Assembly (NCBI GenBank): GCA_022836615.1
Contig: MU405235.1
Location: 124,001-188,000, forward strand
DNA length: 64,000 nucleotides
Direction: 5' to 3'
Source: Annulohypoxylon bovei var. microspora
Taxonomy: Eukaryota > Ascomycota > Sordariomycetes > Xylariales > Hypoxylaceae
Under the pieces are notes generated by a model. It had not been told where the DNA came from, ran no database searches, and worked only from the letters and a program-made list of their open reading frames with translations. Shown piece by piece: positions 37,267-49,067 of the stretch (the stretch's first letter is position 1; every line of letters starts with the position of its first letter). The translations under genes and the position numbers were made by a program.

Positions 37267-38697
37267 ATGGCTAGCTCACGCATGAGATCATGGTTTCCGA
37301 ATACCTCGTACCCGCTGGTAATCAGTGCTCCAATGGAAGGCGTCGCGAACTCGAGACTGGCCACAGAGGTGACCAAAGCCGGAGGTTTGGGTTAGTTGCC
37401 TTTCTATTCTACCATCCTACTAGAAATATTTCGTACATGGCAGCTATCATCCTAGGCCTCCGAGGATCCCCCTTAAATAACACGTCTCCAGGTTTCATCC
37501 AAGGAGGCCGAGACTTCGCCCCAGCGTCTCCTCAGCTCAAAAGACTCGACGACCAACTCACCCAGGCACGTGAGCTCCTCGGCTTAGAGCCTGTCGCAAA
37601 GGATAGCAGCCCGTTGCCCATCGGCGTGGGCTTCGTCACGTATTCCGCGACAAATCGATACTTCGGCGAGACCGCGGTCCCGATTCTCCGGCGGCATCAG
37701 CCCGCCGCCGTATGGCTCTTCGCGCCGTCGCCGGGCTCCCCCGATACCATCCCTGCCCTCATCGAGCTGCTAAAGTCACCGTCAAGCGACGGCGCATACA
37801 GCCCCAAGGTCGTGGTCCAGGTCGGGTCTGTGGCGGCCGCCCGCGAGGCCGCTAGCCACGGCGCCGACGCGATTGTCGCCCAGGGCACTGATGCCGGCGG
37901 CCACCAGTGGGCGAGCGGGGCAAGCGTTGTGAGCCTGGTCCCCGAGGTTGCAGACATGCTTAAGGAGGAGTTCCCTAATAAGGAAATTGCGCTTTGGGCC
38001 GCGGGCGGGATCGCGGATGGGAGAGGTGTCGCGGCGGCGCTGGCTTTGGGGGCGGAGGCTGTTGTGCTGGGGACGAGGGTGAGTTTTCTTGATTGTGCTT
38101 GTTCAAGCGGTCATTCAATCTTCGTGTGTGATAATTATGACCATGACTATGTTGCTGATTCAGGGGACCTACCTAGTACATGGTGGCCACTGAATCCGAC
38201 GCGCAAGACTTTAAGAGGAAGGCCCTCTTATCTACGACGGACGGGGGCGCGAATACGGTGAAGTGAGTTTTTGCTTAATTGACCTGTCACTCTCATTGCC
38301 TCCTTTTGAGTCCGCCACACATCAGCGCCTCTAGAACAGAGAATAACAATTCTCGTTGCTCAGATCACAACTCCACGACCACATCCAGGGCAACAAAAAC
38401 TGGCCCGACGTATACGACGGCCGCGCTATCATAACCCCTACGTATCAAGACCATGCGGCTGGCGTATCGCTCGACGAGAACACGAAGAGGTTCGAGGCTG
38501 CTAGTCAGGGTGGCGATCTGTCCAGGATGGTCACCTGGTCGTAAGTAATTTTCTCCTCCCCTATCGAATTGTGGTTAACTGTTGCTAGCGGAACGGGCGT
38601 CGGCTTGATCAGAGAAGAGCTCCCGGCCGCAGAAATCACGAGGAGGGTGAGGGAGGACGCGCTGAAGACTATTACGAGACTTAAAGCTTCTCTTTGA
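37267..38697 (+). CDS. Nitronate monooxygenase (2-nitropropane dioxygenase family)
   Basis: Five exons: 37267-37390, 37492-38078, 38177-38262, 38364-38540, 38589-38697; 360 aa, the usual length. All splice sites are GT-AG and phase-consistent. Features in order: YPLVISAPMEGVANSRLATE (FMN-binding N-terminus), KAGGLGFIQGG, IGVGFVTY at about 85-92, VVVQVGSVAAAREAASHGAD, the signature AIVAQGTDAGGHQ at about 168-180 with the His of the catalytic GGH, then ALWAAGGIADGRGVAAALAL and GAEAVVLGTR for the FMN phosphate. The family oxidises alkyl nitronates, such as propionate-3-nitronate, using FMN and oxygen. A detoxification role is inferred. Its 3' end faces the hydroxyacid dehydrogenase gene. Confidence 0.92.
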
Positions 38698-39327
38698 AAA
38701 TACAAGGTTAGTGTGGTGTGGTGATGGAGCAAGCCGTGTTGACAGTGTCTTGTTTGAATTTTGGGACTTCACGAACGGCACTTCTTACTACCTGTTTTTG
38801 ATATAGTTATTTTATTACTAGTTACCTGGTAGTTTGAAGTTCCAAATATTGGTTATCACAGGTATGTATACGAACTCCATCGTGGTACGGATACTCATTA
38901 CAACTTACGCTACTTATGACTTTGTAGATATTAGGTACCTACCTGTGTTCTTCTATTCGTTCTGAGGTGTGATCCTTCTTAGCGTAGCCGATCGGATCGC
39001 TTATTCCTATATCATGCTAGCTTCAATTCATGTTCTGTGGAGAAGCGGAAGACCAATTGCTTAGGAGATCTGTGTTGGAGCACGCAGAGGGCGGAGAGGA
39101 CGATGAGGTTATTGGATCTTTATACGACTCTCCCCTATTTCTAATAACGATTCGTTATCTACCTGGGTAAGTAGGTATCTATGTACTTACCTTATATCCT
39201 ATTCACGTATGATTTCAGATCTCAGGTCATTTGTGATATTGAATATGCGACTCCAAATTTTCAAATACTACCTAGGAAGAGGTTGATGCAGATAGTTGCA
39301 GGTTAGGTACATACTACACTCCAATAC
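38698..39327. other. Intergenic between convergent genes
   Basis: Shared 3' region, AT-rich with TACCTAGG-type motifs. No gene seen. Confidence 0.5.
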
Positions 39328-40518
39328 CTAGACGCTCTTCATCAAGTGCGCGTTAACCGGCGTCAGCGCCTTGCCCTTCAGCAAGAAAGCCTCGATGTTC
39401 TCCATGGCCAGGCGCTCGAAGCCGAAATTGGTCTCGAGGGCGCCGCCCGCGGTGTGGCACGTCAGCGTGACGTTCCGCATCTTGCAGAGCTCGGGGTGCA
39501 CGTGCGGCTCGTTCGCGAACACGTCCAGGCCCGCGGCGTGCAGCCGGCCCGACTGCAGCGCCTCGACCAGCGCGTCCTCGTCGACGAGCGTGCCGCGCGC
39601 GATGTTCACGAACCGCGCCCCGCGCTTGAACTGGGCCAGCCGCTCCCGGTCCACCAGCACCGAGCCGCCGAACGGCGTCGCCAGCACCACGCAGTCGGCG
39701 GCGCCGAGCAGCCCGTCGAGCGTGGGCACGAAGACGGCGTCGCCGGCGCCGGCCTCCTGCTCGGCCGTCTTGCGCACGACGTCGTGGTACCGCACGCGCA
39801 TGCCGAAGCAGGCGGCGGCCTTGCGCGCGATGACCGACCCGATGTTGCCCAGGCCCACGACGCCGAGCACGTGCCCGCGCGGGTTGTGCGCCGTGAAGGT
39901 GGCGTGCTTGTGCGCGTCGGTCCACTGCGCGGCGTCGCCCGACCGCGCGGCCAGCTGCGACCACGCCAGGTTGCGGAACACGCTGAGGATGTGGAAGATG
40001 GCCATGTCGGCTACGGCTTCCGAGGACGCTTGCGCGCCGTTGCAGTAGAGGATGCCTTTGGGGGGTGTTAGTTGAGGTTGTGGCTTTCGTTGGGGCTGGG
40101 GTTTGAGGTTTGAGGTTTGAAGTTTGAAGAGAGATGATGGATGGATAGGGGGAGGTGGATTTGGAGGGAGAGGGAAAGGGGAGGGGGGGCGCTTACCGTG
40201 CTCGGCCAGGATGTCGACGTCAGCCCAGTCGTACCCGGCGCCGGCGCTCGCGTATATCTTCATCGACTTAGGAAGAAGGGGGATGAGTTCCTTGTCCCAG
40301 CGGCCCATCTCGCCACCCGTGTTCCAGAACGGCCGGAACACGGCGTCGAAGTCGCCCCATTTCCGGTCCCGTAGTGCCTGTAGGAATGGCTCTCTCTGGC
40401 GCTCCTCTGCTTCCGGCCGTATCACCGTGAACTCCGATGCGAAGCGCTCGTATATCTCCAGGTTGTGTTTGATGGGGTCTCCGATGTGGAGGACAATCGG
40501 CTTCTGCTTCTCTGACAT
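39328..40518 (-). CDS. D-isomer-specific 2-hydroxyacid dehydrogenase
   Basis: Two exons (40518-40197 and 40055-39328) encode 349 aa. The 141-nt intron (40056-40196: GTAAGC donor, CTAAC branch, AAAG acceptor) is in frame and stop-free, so a naive ORF reads 396 aa with a Pro-rich insert of 47 residues. The Rossmann motif GVVGLGNIG is at about 172-180. Catalytic residues are visible: Arg261 in NIARGTLVDEDAL, Glu290 in DVFANEP and His308 in TCHTAGGA. The family includes glyoxylate/hydroxypyruvate and related 2-ketoacid reductases using NAD(P)H. The exact substrate is not predictable from the sequence. The coding GC content is very high compared with neighbours, and this generates long false frames on both strands. 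Confidence 0.92.
   Translation of the reverse strand: MSEKQKPIVLHIGDPIKHNLEIYERFASEFTVIRPEAEERQREPFLQALRDRKWGDFDAVFRPFWNTGGEMGRWDKELIPLLPKSMKIYASAGAGYDWADVDILAEHGKRPPSPFPLPPNPPPPIHPSSLFKLQTSNLKPQPQRKPQPQLTPPKGILYCNGAQASSEAVADMAIFHILSVFRNLAWSQLAARSGDAAQWTDAHKHATFTAHNPRGHVLGVVGLGNIGSVIARKAAACFGMRVRYHDVVRKTAEQEAGAGDAVFVPTLDGLLGAADCVVLATPFGGSVLVDRERLAQFKRGARFVNIARGTLVDEDALVEALQSGRLHAAGLDVFANEPHVHPELCKMRNVTLTCHTAGGALETNFGFERLAMENIEAFLLKGKALTPVNAHLMKSV
40056..40196 (-). other. In-frame, stop-free 141-nt intron
   Basis: The content is Pro/Gln/Lys-coding low complexity, with GTAAGC at the 5' end and CTAAC before AAAG at the 3' end. Splicing joins ILAEH to GILYCNG, the normal family sequence. Confidence 0.85.
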
Positions 40519-41118
40519 AGTTGTGTTTTTAATGATGTTCTTTAGTAAGTTTTCTTGTCTTCCTACTTCTCTTTTTGGGTATTTTATAGTTCTATTCCGG
40601 CTAGAACTATCACGGTTCCTACTCCATCCTTCGTTATTTATTATATCCCCGCAGCCTCCAATTCATATATACTACGTAACCCATCGATCTTTAGTCATAT
40701 GAGGATATGCATTAGATGAGCCGCACCCGAGAATATTCCCTAGTGCAATGCGGAGAAACCACTAAGAGGGCGCGCGTGCTCGGCTCGATCGCGGTCAACC
40801 CGACGAGATCACGAGTTGCCGGTCGGATGTTGGTTGCCCATTGGTCTCTCCTGAGAACCAAGAAGTGAAGCCTCCGCATATCGGCCTTGGAGACGGTTTA
40901 TGGTGGAGCAAAATAAACCAGTTTCCATGGTTCGCGATTCCTACTCGCTGCCGACAAACGAACAGAACATTGATCTGATATAAGGGTATAATGGAATATC
41001 CTTGTGGAGAGCGCGGGGGAATGTGCAGAGAGCATCGACTCCCCCCTTTCTCGGCAAACTCGTCGTCTATTAAACTTTTATACGGAATTAAGAGTCGCTT
41101 AACATAGAGCTATCACTC
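40519..41118. other. Intergenic, no gene seen
   Basis: Contains the promoter side of the dehydrogenase gene and the 3' side of the GPI-type protein gene. No coding signal. Confidence 0.5.
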
Positions 41119-41980
41119 TCACATAATCTCATACACTGAGCATAACAACGCAACCAGCAAAGCCGCACTTCCAACTGCACTCCTCGCTGCCGAATTCTCA
41201 TCGTCATCGTCGCCCTGATAGTTCGTTGCCTGGCCGGAAACCGAATCATACGACGGCAGTGCGGACGAGATTGAAGTCCCGTTGTCGTCCGTGTAAGTAA
41301 CGAAGTTCTCCTCGCCGTCATACGCTTGCTCGCCTTGACCCCTGAAACCCTGAGATCCGCCTACCCACTTAAGGCCGCAGGCGCGAATCGCCTTACCCTC
41401 AAGGTTATCGTCGTCGTCGCAGTCGGAGAGCACGCCGTCGAAGCAGTTGATAAACGGCGTGAACCCGCTGTAACCAACTTGTCCGACAGACATCGACCTT
41501 AGAGTCGAGGTGTAGTTCATGACGATTGTCGAGTTGAAGTTGGTGCCAGCAGCCGAAGCAGCACTCATGTTTTCCTGCACGAGCGCTAGGATCTCCTTTT
41601 GCGCCTCGGCGTCGACGTTGACATAGCGGACTTCGGGGTGTGCTATTAAGCCGACTGAAGTTATGTCAGTACGAATATTATGATTACTGAATTGTCATTG
41701 TGATAACGAGACGAGGCGGCGAGGGAAACAGGGAAGTAAGCAATAGTGAGCATCACGTACTACCAACGCCACTATTGCTAAGTGTGCACGAGTTATTCCT
41801 GCTATCCTGGGCGGCGATCTCTGCTGTGCAGTTCGTCCATCCGGAAACTCGAAAGGTTGTGTTGTACGTTGTGCTGAAGCCATCGCTGCCATGTTCGCCC
41901 GTGAAGGCGAACTTGTCGCAGTCGGCCGCTGCTAGAGGTAGCAGGACAGCCAGTGAGAAAGCAGAGACCCAAGATTTCAT
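41119..41980 (-). CDS. Secreted, probably GPI-anchored protein, 250 aa
   Basis: Two exons (41980-41764 and 41654-41119); the 109-nt intron has a GTAGTA donor and a TTCAG acceptor. The N-terminus MKSWVSAFSLAVLLPLAAAD is a clear signal peptide. The mature part has Cys pairs (WTNCTAE, NNSCTLS, INCFDGVLSDCDDDDN, IRACGLKW) and several N-glycosylation sequons (NTT, NCT, NNS, NMS, NST, NYT, NGT). The C-terminus, ENSAARSAVGSAALLVALLC and a short tail, looks like a GPI-attachment signal, with the omega site near Asn/Ser of ENSAA. No enzyme domain is recognised. It is probably a cell surface or wall protein of a fungal family with unknown role. Confidence 0.82.
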
Positions 41981-44900
41981 ATTTAATGTTAATATGATTT
42001 ATGATATATGATAGGAATTGTTTGTTATAGAATATTAAAACTGAAGATATGAGTTCGTCGGTGCCGACACCCTGATCACAAAAGGGAGGCTACATCTTGA
42101 TTATAAAGAAGTCATCCACCAAATGACTTACTATTTTTACCTACTTGACAATTGAGAATAAAATGGCGATGGGTCATAAAACATATCCACTTAGCCAATT
42201 GATCTCGTTATGATTCAGCGCTACTATTGCTGTGCCGCTGTTGATCTTCTTGGTATTGCTGCCAAGAACTCTCAGCCTCTAGCCAGCACCATGACAAGGC
42301 GTTTTTATTACTATTTTTACGGCGTATGCAACTATTGACGTTAGGGCTCGCCGTCTACTGTGGTGCTGAGAACCGTACCCATGTGTAATACCTCCGATGG
42401 ATCGGTGGGTCCTGTATCGCATCAAGTCTCAACATACCCTGAACCTGAGAGGCTGAGACAGTGTGTTGGTTCGTATGAGGTAACTAATCCCCGATAATAA
42501 GGCTGATGAGACTGTTCAGGATGCGTATAGCCTATTTGTTGGACTAATGTTGCAAGTCCTCCGGTTAGACAGAGTAGGTACCTAGCAGTTTAGTAGGTAG
42601 GGTATTAGTATTAAACGATCATCTAAACACAAATCAACGGGTAAAACGATAGCAACGCGAACTAAAGTATAACAATTAGAATAAAATCAAGTATTATGTG
42701 AGTTACGTTAAGTACCTCCTTATTAAGTGATCATACTGCGAAACGAGTATCAAAATACAAACAGCGTATATTAGGAGACAGTAAGAGCTCTTAAAATGTA
42801 GTCGATTCACCAAGTAACATATAAATAATTCATAAGAACTCGCTGGTAACAACATACATTATTGAAAAAGTAGGTAGTAACGCCTGACCTAGGTAGTTTA
42901 AAACTCGAGGTCCTTAGACCCCTTTATATACACAACCATAGATCACTGCCTACCTAGATTAGTCACCCCAGCACTAAGTCATTTTGATCCTTATTTTCTA
43001 ATACAACTACTCCCATACACGACGTGGTGGAAAAATTAAGTAATTTTTAAGAAATACTGGTCCTCTTTTAGTGTAGCGTTAACTCCACAGTCTTAGTTAA
43101 GCTACCTTTTTTTTATTAAATAAAAAGATTAAACCTACCTATGATTTATAGCAAATGCATATCTTTAAGAAGGATATAACTACGGAGTATGTGATGTCCC
43201 ATGACCCCGAGAGAGTAAGAAGCCTCATGATTCGCTGTTAGATATAACATTCCTTTTATATAGGTATGTCTACGTAGGTAGGTAGTTAGCTCATGACCAA
43301 CATTGTGTCTCGTAGATGAATGTTGTAGGAGCTTATTTGTACTGGGTTTTGATAGTTTTCAACTCATATACCAGTTGCCCCTGACCGAGGATAATTAGGT
43401 ATGTACCTAATGAATATGTTTTTTCAACGAATATATAATATTTAAAACGTCGATATTTTCTATGGTAACTTTGCATCGTGGTGATTAATACTTGGGAACA
43501 CGAGTTTAGCTGGATTCGTCTAAGCTCAATGTGACGCTGAAATACAATAGTGCCTTATTTTCGTATAGTTAAATAAATGTTAAACGTTCGTTTGGGTAAT
43601 CACTATTCGAGTTTTTCTTTACAGGATGGGTTCCCTGGTTAGAACAGCTTAGATCCCTTTTCGTGGATACTTGATAGGGCCGGTCTCTTTAACTTCCACT
43701 TGAAATAATGATTGATATGCTCAACATAGTTCTAAGCTACAGAATAGGGACAACACCCTCTGTCACGTAGCATAGGTTCACATCACGGAACTTTTAGGAG
43801 GAATAGGAAACGATGGGATGATACCATGATGTCTCGTAATGCTCCGGGCTTGTCCTAATAGAGGAATCAACCACGTTCCTAATCTCGTCATGCTTTCCTG
43901 TTCCTATCTACAACAATCCTAGTTAGGACACCTCAGCTAGCTTGAGACAATACACATCAGAGTTGGACTTGGTCTCATCCTTGATAGATGGTTCAAGTTT
44001 CTATGTAGGTAATGCCATTAGAGAGCGTCGGTCACAAGGAACGTCTGTTTCTTGAGCCAAGTGTCTAACCCGCAAGGAAGTAAATGTCCGAAAGTATCTA
44101 ATCAAATATCTGATCGTGTGTTGGGCGAGTGCTGGCAGGTTGACGACATGGGGACTATTGACGCAGGTGAGATGCTGCCAGTAGAATCGTATCATTCGAC
44201 TTTTAAAAACCCGGCAGGTGTATGAAGGGTCGCATCACAGGAGGGCGCAGTTTAGATCTGCCGCGGATGGGGTCTCGGTTATTTGAAGATAGGATATAGG
44301 AGAAGAGTTGGCAACCAAGTTGTGGAATCGCGTCAAGAATGATCCACCTGTACCTGATGCACAGAAGAGAAATATCTGCTGTGCGACAGAACAGGTCGTG
44401 GCATTGAAGCATTGTAGCTGACGAGCAAGACCCTTGACGGCTGGTCAAGATTTGTTGCGATTGGTGGGATGCAACGATCTTGGTGCGACAGAGGGGTTGA
44501 GCTGGCATATTTCATACAATAAAACATGGCTGGCAGCCTGATATAATTGAGGGTGGTAACATCGAGTGAGCATTCCGTTGGGCACCAACGCTAGATGGAC
44601 GATCGTGGAGCGTGGGGAAAATGAAGCTTTCTCGACTCGTTCGTCAAGTGGCTGCACTCACCTAGCGTCTAAGTGCTCGGGCCGGAACCCGTGTAAAAAT
44701 AGGATCGTGAGATTTATCACGATCATGAATAGGTAGGTATGTAAAAGATTCGTCAAAACAATATCGCGGATAACCCTCACCTATTATACCAATTCACCCC
44801 GAAACTCCGCCCATGCCCCGTACAGACCTCTCGCTCATATCGTACACAGATGAAAACTCCGATTCCAAACATAATTACTCTTAGTACATGACGAGAACTC

Positions 44901-45079
44901 GCTGATTCCGCCGTTGGCCGCTGAATAAGCCGTTCTGTAGATATGCGACAAACTTCCTGTAGATTTCTCATGTCCCTAACGCTGCCCTTCTACCGTCGTA
45001 TGGCAAGAATGCCCGTCGTTATAGCGTTTCTCGAACCTCATGTTTCATGCTTTGCGAACAACATGACAAGTGCCATATG
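41981..45079. other. Intergenic, 3.1 kb, AT-rich, no gene supported
   Basis: Parts of 42550-43650 look strongly AT-rich by eye, with many TA steps and TACCTAGG-type motifs. That would fit old, mutated repeat DNA, but no element can be delimited. Frames at 44200-44660 on the minus strand have no domain or splice support. Confidence 0.45.
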
Positions 45080-45520
45080 TTATGCAGCCGGCGGAGCGCC
45101 ACCGGCAGCGCCGACACCTTCCGAATTCTTCGAGTTTTTCGAACCGGCCGACTTGCGGCGATGGTGTTTCCGTCGCTTGAAGCGAAGTGATCTCCCGTAG
45201 AAGTATAGAAACCCGAAAAAGCCGAGTAGAAAAACTGCTAGGAGGATGCCGACCACCACACCGATTGTGGTGTTTACGCTGTTTGCTCCCGATCGCTTTC
45301 GTAGCCTCGTTATGTGGTCAAGCGTAGTCGATAAGGCGCCGAGGCTACGGGTAAAGTGCCGACGTGCCGTAGATGAAACCGACTCGATGGGAAAGGGGGA
45401 GTTATGATATGTGGCGAATTCTTGCGCGGATGGCAGGCCCGCTCCGAGTCTTGTGGCCGGAGCCAGGGAGTCGGGATTGGGATGATTCGTCTGAGGTATA
45501 TACATTCCAGGTGATCGCAC
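45080..45520 (-). CDS. Small single-pass membrane protein with basic tail, 146 aa
   Basis: One exon. The N-terminal part (MRSPGMYIPQTNHPNPDSLA and on) has no signal peptide. Residues about 83-105 (NTTIGVVVGILLAVFLLGFF) form one strong transmembrane helix. It is followed by FLYFYGRSLRFKRRKHHRRK and SAGSKNSKNSEGVG, then an Ala/Pro end. The RFKRRKHHRRKS-type block after a single helix recurs in small fungal membrane proteins of unknown function, as I remember the family. The start could be the first or second M (MYIPQ, 45505). Topology by the positive-inside rule places the basic tail in the cytosol. Confidence 0.68.
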   Translation of the reverse strand: MRSPGMYIPQTNHPNPDSLAPATRLGAGLPSAQEFATYHNSPFPIESVSSTARRHFTRSLGALSTTLDHITRLRKRSGANSVNTTIGVVVGILLAVFLLGFFGFLYFYGRSLRFKRRKHHRRKSAGSKNSKNSEGVGAAGGAPPAA

Positions 45521-47546
45521 CGATAGGGCGGGAGGTTATGAATGATATTCTCCAGACGTGTTGCGCCATGGGCGCAGAGAAAGCAGAGAAACGAAGCAAA
45601 GTAGATAGTTACGAAGAGAGACCTACCCGAGACAAGAAGAGAAGGTTGGGCGACGAGAGCGATTTTATTCTGTGCAGCTACTCCAACACGCAGTAAGGTC
45701 GCAGTGTGCGACTAGCGATCGCTGCGGGAAGGTATCTTCGCGTGGGCCGCCGGCCACTCACTTGAGAGGGCATATTAGATGTATAGCCGAACAAGTGACG
45801 ATGATGGCGGGGTCGTTGGTGAAGCCTCGCGGAAATCTCATTCGTCTTTCCCTGTTCGGCAGCAGCCAACTATGATAGACTTGGGGAACCAATACCTACG
45901 CCACGGACGGGGAATTTGTGATAGGAACAATGCATACAGACGCAAGCTATAAGCCGATCCAATTCGTCTATAGACCCTGAGCTGGCTGGCTGTAGGTTCC
46001 CGTCTGTAGGAGCAGCTTCGGCGCCTACACGGATCGTCATATAGGTAGGATCTGGCCGTATGCAGAACGCGGAGCCATGCAGAGCCATGCAGAGGTCAAA
46101 GCCTTGTCATAGTGTAAAGGGGTCCATATCACTAGACTGGGACAAGTGAGGCCGGCCGAATGCCGAAGGAGGAAATCTGCGTGTTATCGCAGAACGAATA
46201 TTCCCCGGATAAAATGCGCGACGACTATTGTCCGCGGCAGAACTGCAGGAATGATTTCATAGGACATATTCCACGGCATGAAATCGACTGAAACTTATCC
46301 AGATAGAAAAAAGCAGGGACCCAAGAACGAATCCTCGAGAGGTTGTGATACTGCTCGCACAGATATGGCACAAGATATCTGGCCAGGTTTCTGACCCGAA
46401 GTCCAGGTCATATGGTTTAGACGGCGATAAGTTGCCGGACTCAGGAAGACTCAGGAATGGACAGTATCAAGTAAAAAGTTAGGGTCCTGCAGTGATTCGT
46501 TGCATGTCGAATGGGATTGGGTTAGAATTGGCGATGCTGCATCTTATTCTGCCCCTCAGTAAGATTGGAGAGACTTCCACATGCGGCAACATGGGTTGAT
46601 ATGCCAGCTCATCGTTGAACCAATTGACCATTGTCCTTCGAAGAAGATGGTGAAAGTGGAAGAAAAAAAAGATGTTCAGGATTTAAAATGAGGCGAGACC
46701 TCGGTCGTGGAACATTGCGTGCGAGGCTTCGAATGTTGCATACTACCTAGTAGGTACCTAAGTGTGTCTCATAATGCAATGTCGAGGTACTTGAGAAACT
46801 CGAAAAGCCCCCTTTTCCCAGATTTTGTACACATTGGCAACCCTTTTCTCTGTTCGTTTCCAGTATGGAATCTAATATCGGTCTTGCTATGATTCAAAGA
46901 GTTCTTGCATAAAAGGCTAAGAAATGCCCCTCCATTTATTTCCTAACCTTGGGTTATTGGTTAGTTACCTAGAGAGTGGTTAGTAAGTACCTACCTACTT
47001 AGGTAGATACCTACTATATCCATCTCTAACAAACCAAAGTCCTATTAATGAATGATGCGAATAGTTGACACTGTCCCTATCTAGATTATACTCGTTCTTA
47101 CCTAAGAACATTACTTTCCTTCGTTCGTTAATATCTACCAAGCTATTTATATGGGTCGAGACCTCGGACGCGTTCGCTTACCTAAGACTCTTGCACTCAG
47201 GGGTAAATTATAAATAACGAGACGTGGCGGTGCCTGTGGCGCAAATAATCGTATTTCTAATTGAAAAAAAGATCTTGCCGGACTTAACAGACTTTCAACT
47301 TGATAGAAATGAACAACTTAACACCTTTCGGCATTACGGCCGTCTCAGTATAATCTATCTAGAGGGATTAATGGATTAATATGTCGCTATACCCTCGCCA
47401 TTCCCTTCTCTTTTCTTTATGTGTCCTTTTTGAAGTTAGTTCCATTCTTATTCTCCAGCTCCGGAGCCGTCGGTGCCATTTTTAAGCGTCTATTTCCTAG
47501 AGGCTAGCGTTGTCCTGTGATCGTCCACTGAAGCGGCGCGCCCACT
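45521..47546. other. Intergenic, 2 kb, no gene supported
   Basis: No coding signal. A cluster of TACCTACC/TTAGGTAG motifs lies at 46988-47012. Confidence 0.5.
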
Positions 47547-49067
47547 ATGGCCCGGCCTTTTCAACTTGGGGTTACAGCGAGCCACAGATTTCTTGACCCG
47601 TCAATGCATGGTCTCGACTTTCTGAGAGAGCTCATTGGCCACTGGGTATCAGGACTTGACATCGCACGTTTAGGGTCCCTCGCCGCCTGCGTAGGTGCAG
47701 CTCCCGCGGCGTGGAGGTTTCTGAGGTCCGCTTGGCACGAAACGTATGGCTGGCTTCGACAGTTCTTTATCTCGTCAGTGACGATACCCGGTCACGACCC
47801 GCTGAACAGGCATGTGACGAACTGGGTCGTAGCCAATGTCATACAATTTCGGAGCATCCGATCCTTCACGGCTCGCACCCAGGTTCAAGCTGGCGCCGCG
47901 GCGGACCGGGCCGCCTTGCTTAAAAAGACCCGCCGTGATATACAGTATCTGCCTCACTTTGACTCAACCTGGTTCTGGCATGAAGGGAACCTGTTCGTAA
48001 TTAGGCGACCGCTCGATGGCTTCAAAGCATCCATGGCCAATTCCGCCTATGATGGCGTCGGCGGAGAAGAACTCACTATCGGTTGTCTCGGACGATCAAC
48101 AGAGCCTATCAAGAGCCTGATTCAGACTTGCCAAGAATATGCAGACAAGCAGGCTCAATATTTCGTCCTCATCTACTCGCGTTATCGGATGTCCTGGCAG
48201 CCCAAGTCTCGCAAGCCGATCCGTCGCCTGGAGACGGTTCATTTCGACGACAGACTTAAGCAAGAACTTCTCACCGATATCAGGAAATATCTAGACCCCG
48301 ATACCAAAAGACTATATAGTCTCCGGAGCATGCCATATCGAAGAGGCTACCTGTTTTACGGTCCGCCGGGCACGGGGAAGTCGTCGCTGTCGACTGCTCT
48401 CGCGGGCGAATTTGGCCTCGATCTTTACGAAGTTAAAATCCCTAGCGTGGCAACCGATCAGGATCTGGAGCAGATGTTTCAGGAGGTACCGCCTCAGTGC
48501 ATCGTGCTTCTGGAGGATATCGATGCTATCTGGACGAAGCGCGAGTCGGCTAATCACGAGCAGCGCGGCGAGGCCATAACGAACTGCACACTTTCTGGTT
48601 TGCTAAACGTCCTAGATGGAGTTGGATCCCCAGAAGGCCGTATTGTCATTATGACGACCAACAAGCTGTCTCGCCTTGATAGCGCTCTGGTGCGCCCTGG
48701 TCGCGTCGATATGAAAATACTGCTTGGTAATATTAGCCGCAAGTCAGCCGAGCAAATGTTTCTTCGCATGTTCGCGTCAGAGATCGATTCTTCAGCGCTT
48801 CCATCCTCGAAGAAAGATACAGCCAGCGTAAGCGAGGACCAGGATCTCCAAATAGATCATGAGCGTCTGCAGAGGCTTGCTTCAGAGTTCGCGACGCAAA
48901 TCCCAGATGACACATTTACCCCTTCGCAATTGCAAGGTTTTTTTCAGTTACATTTGGACAACCCCACCGAGGCCGCTTCGAGTATCTCTGCGTGGGTGGA
49001 GAGGCAACTGTCAGGACTATCATCCGATGACGAGATCGAGTTTGTCGGCAACGGACACGCTCGATAA
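47547..49067 (+). CDS. BCS1-like AAA ATPase
   Basis: A single exon of 506 aa. Residues about 25-220 form a BCS1 N-terminal-like domain, with a hydrophobic stretch (LGSLAACVGAAPAAWRFL) that may be a membrane segment and conserved text such as FDSTWFWHEGNLFVIRR. The AAA module follows: RGYLFYGPPGTGKSSLSTAL (Walker A at about 272-279), IVLLEDIDAI (Walker B about 319-328), VIMTTNKLSRLDSALVRPGR (sensor and second region of homology with Arg fingers). Mitochondrial BCS1 inserts the Rieske protein into complex III. Filamentous fungi carry many divergent BCS1-like paralogues, and this looks like one of them rather than the housekeeping copy, because the C-terminus is extended and acidic. Localisation is uncertain. 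Confidence 0.9.
   Translation: MARPFQLGVTASHRFLDPSMHGLDFLRELIGHWVSGLDIARLGSLAACVGAAPAAWRFLRSAWHETYGWLRQFFISSVTIPGHDPLNRHVTNWVVANVIQFRSIRSFTARTQVQAGAAADRAALLKKTRRDIQYLPHFDSTWFWHEGNLFVIRRPLDGFKASMANSAYDGVGGEELTIGCLGRSTEPIKSLIQTCQEYADKQAQYFVLIYSRYRMSWQPKSRKPIRRLETVHFDDRLKQELLTDIRKYLDPDTKRLYSLRSMPYRRGYLFYGPPGTGKSSLSTALAGEFGLDLYEVKIPSVATDQDLEQMFQEVPPQCIVLLEDIDAIWTKRESANHEQRGEAITNCTLSGLLNVLDGVGSPEGRIVIMTTNKLSRLDSALVRPGRVDMKILLGNISRKSAEQMFLRMFASEIDSSALPSSKKDTASVSEDQDLQIDHERLQRLASEFATQIPDDTFTPSQLQGFFQLHLDNPTEAASSISAWVERQLSGLSSDDEIEFVGNGHAR

Noticed and set aside
39346..40071. Long plus-strand frames (241 and 225 aa) and a second minus-strand frame (203 aa) over the dehydrogenase gene
   Set aside because: They are shadows produced by very GC-rich codons; Arg/Ala/Val-rich with no domain, while the minus-strand dehydrogenase frame has all catalytic motifs.
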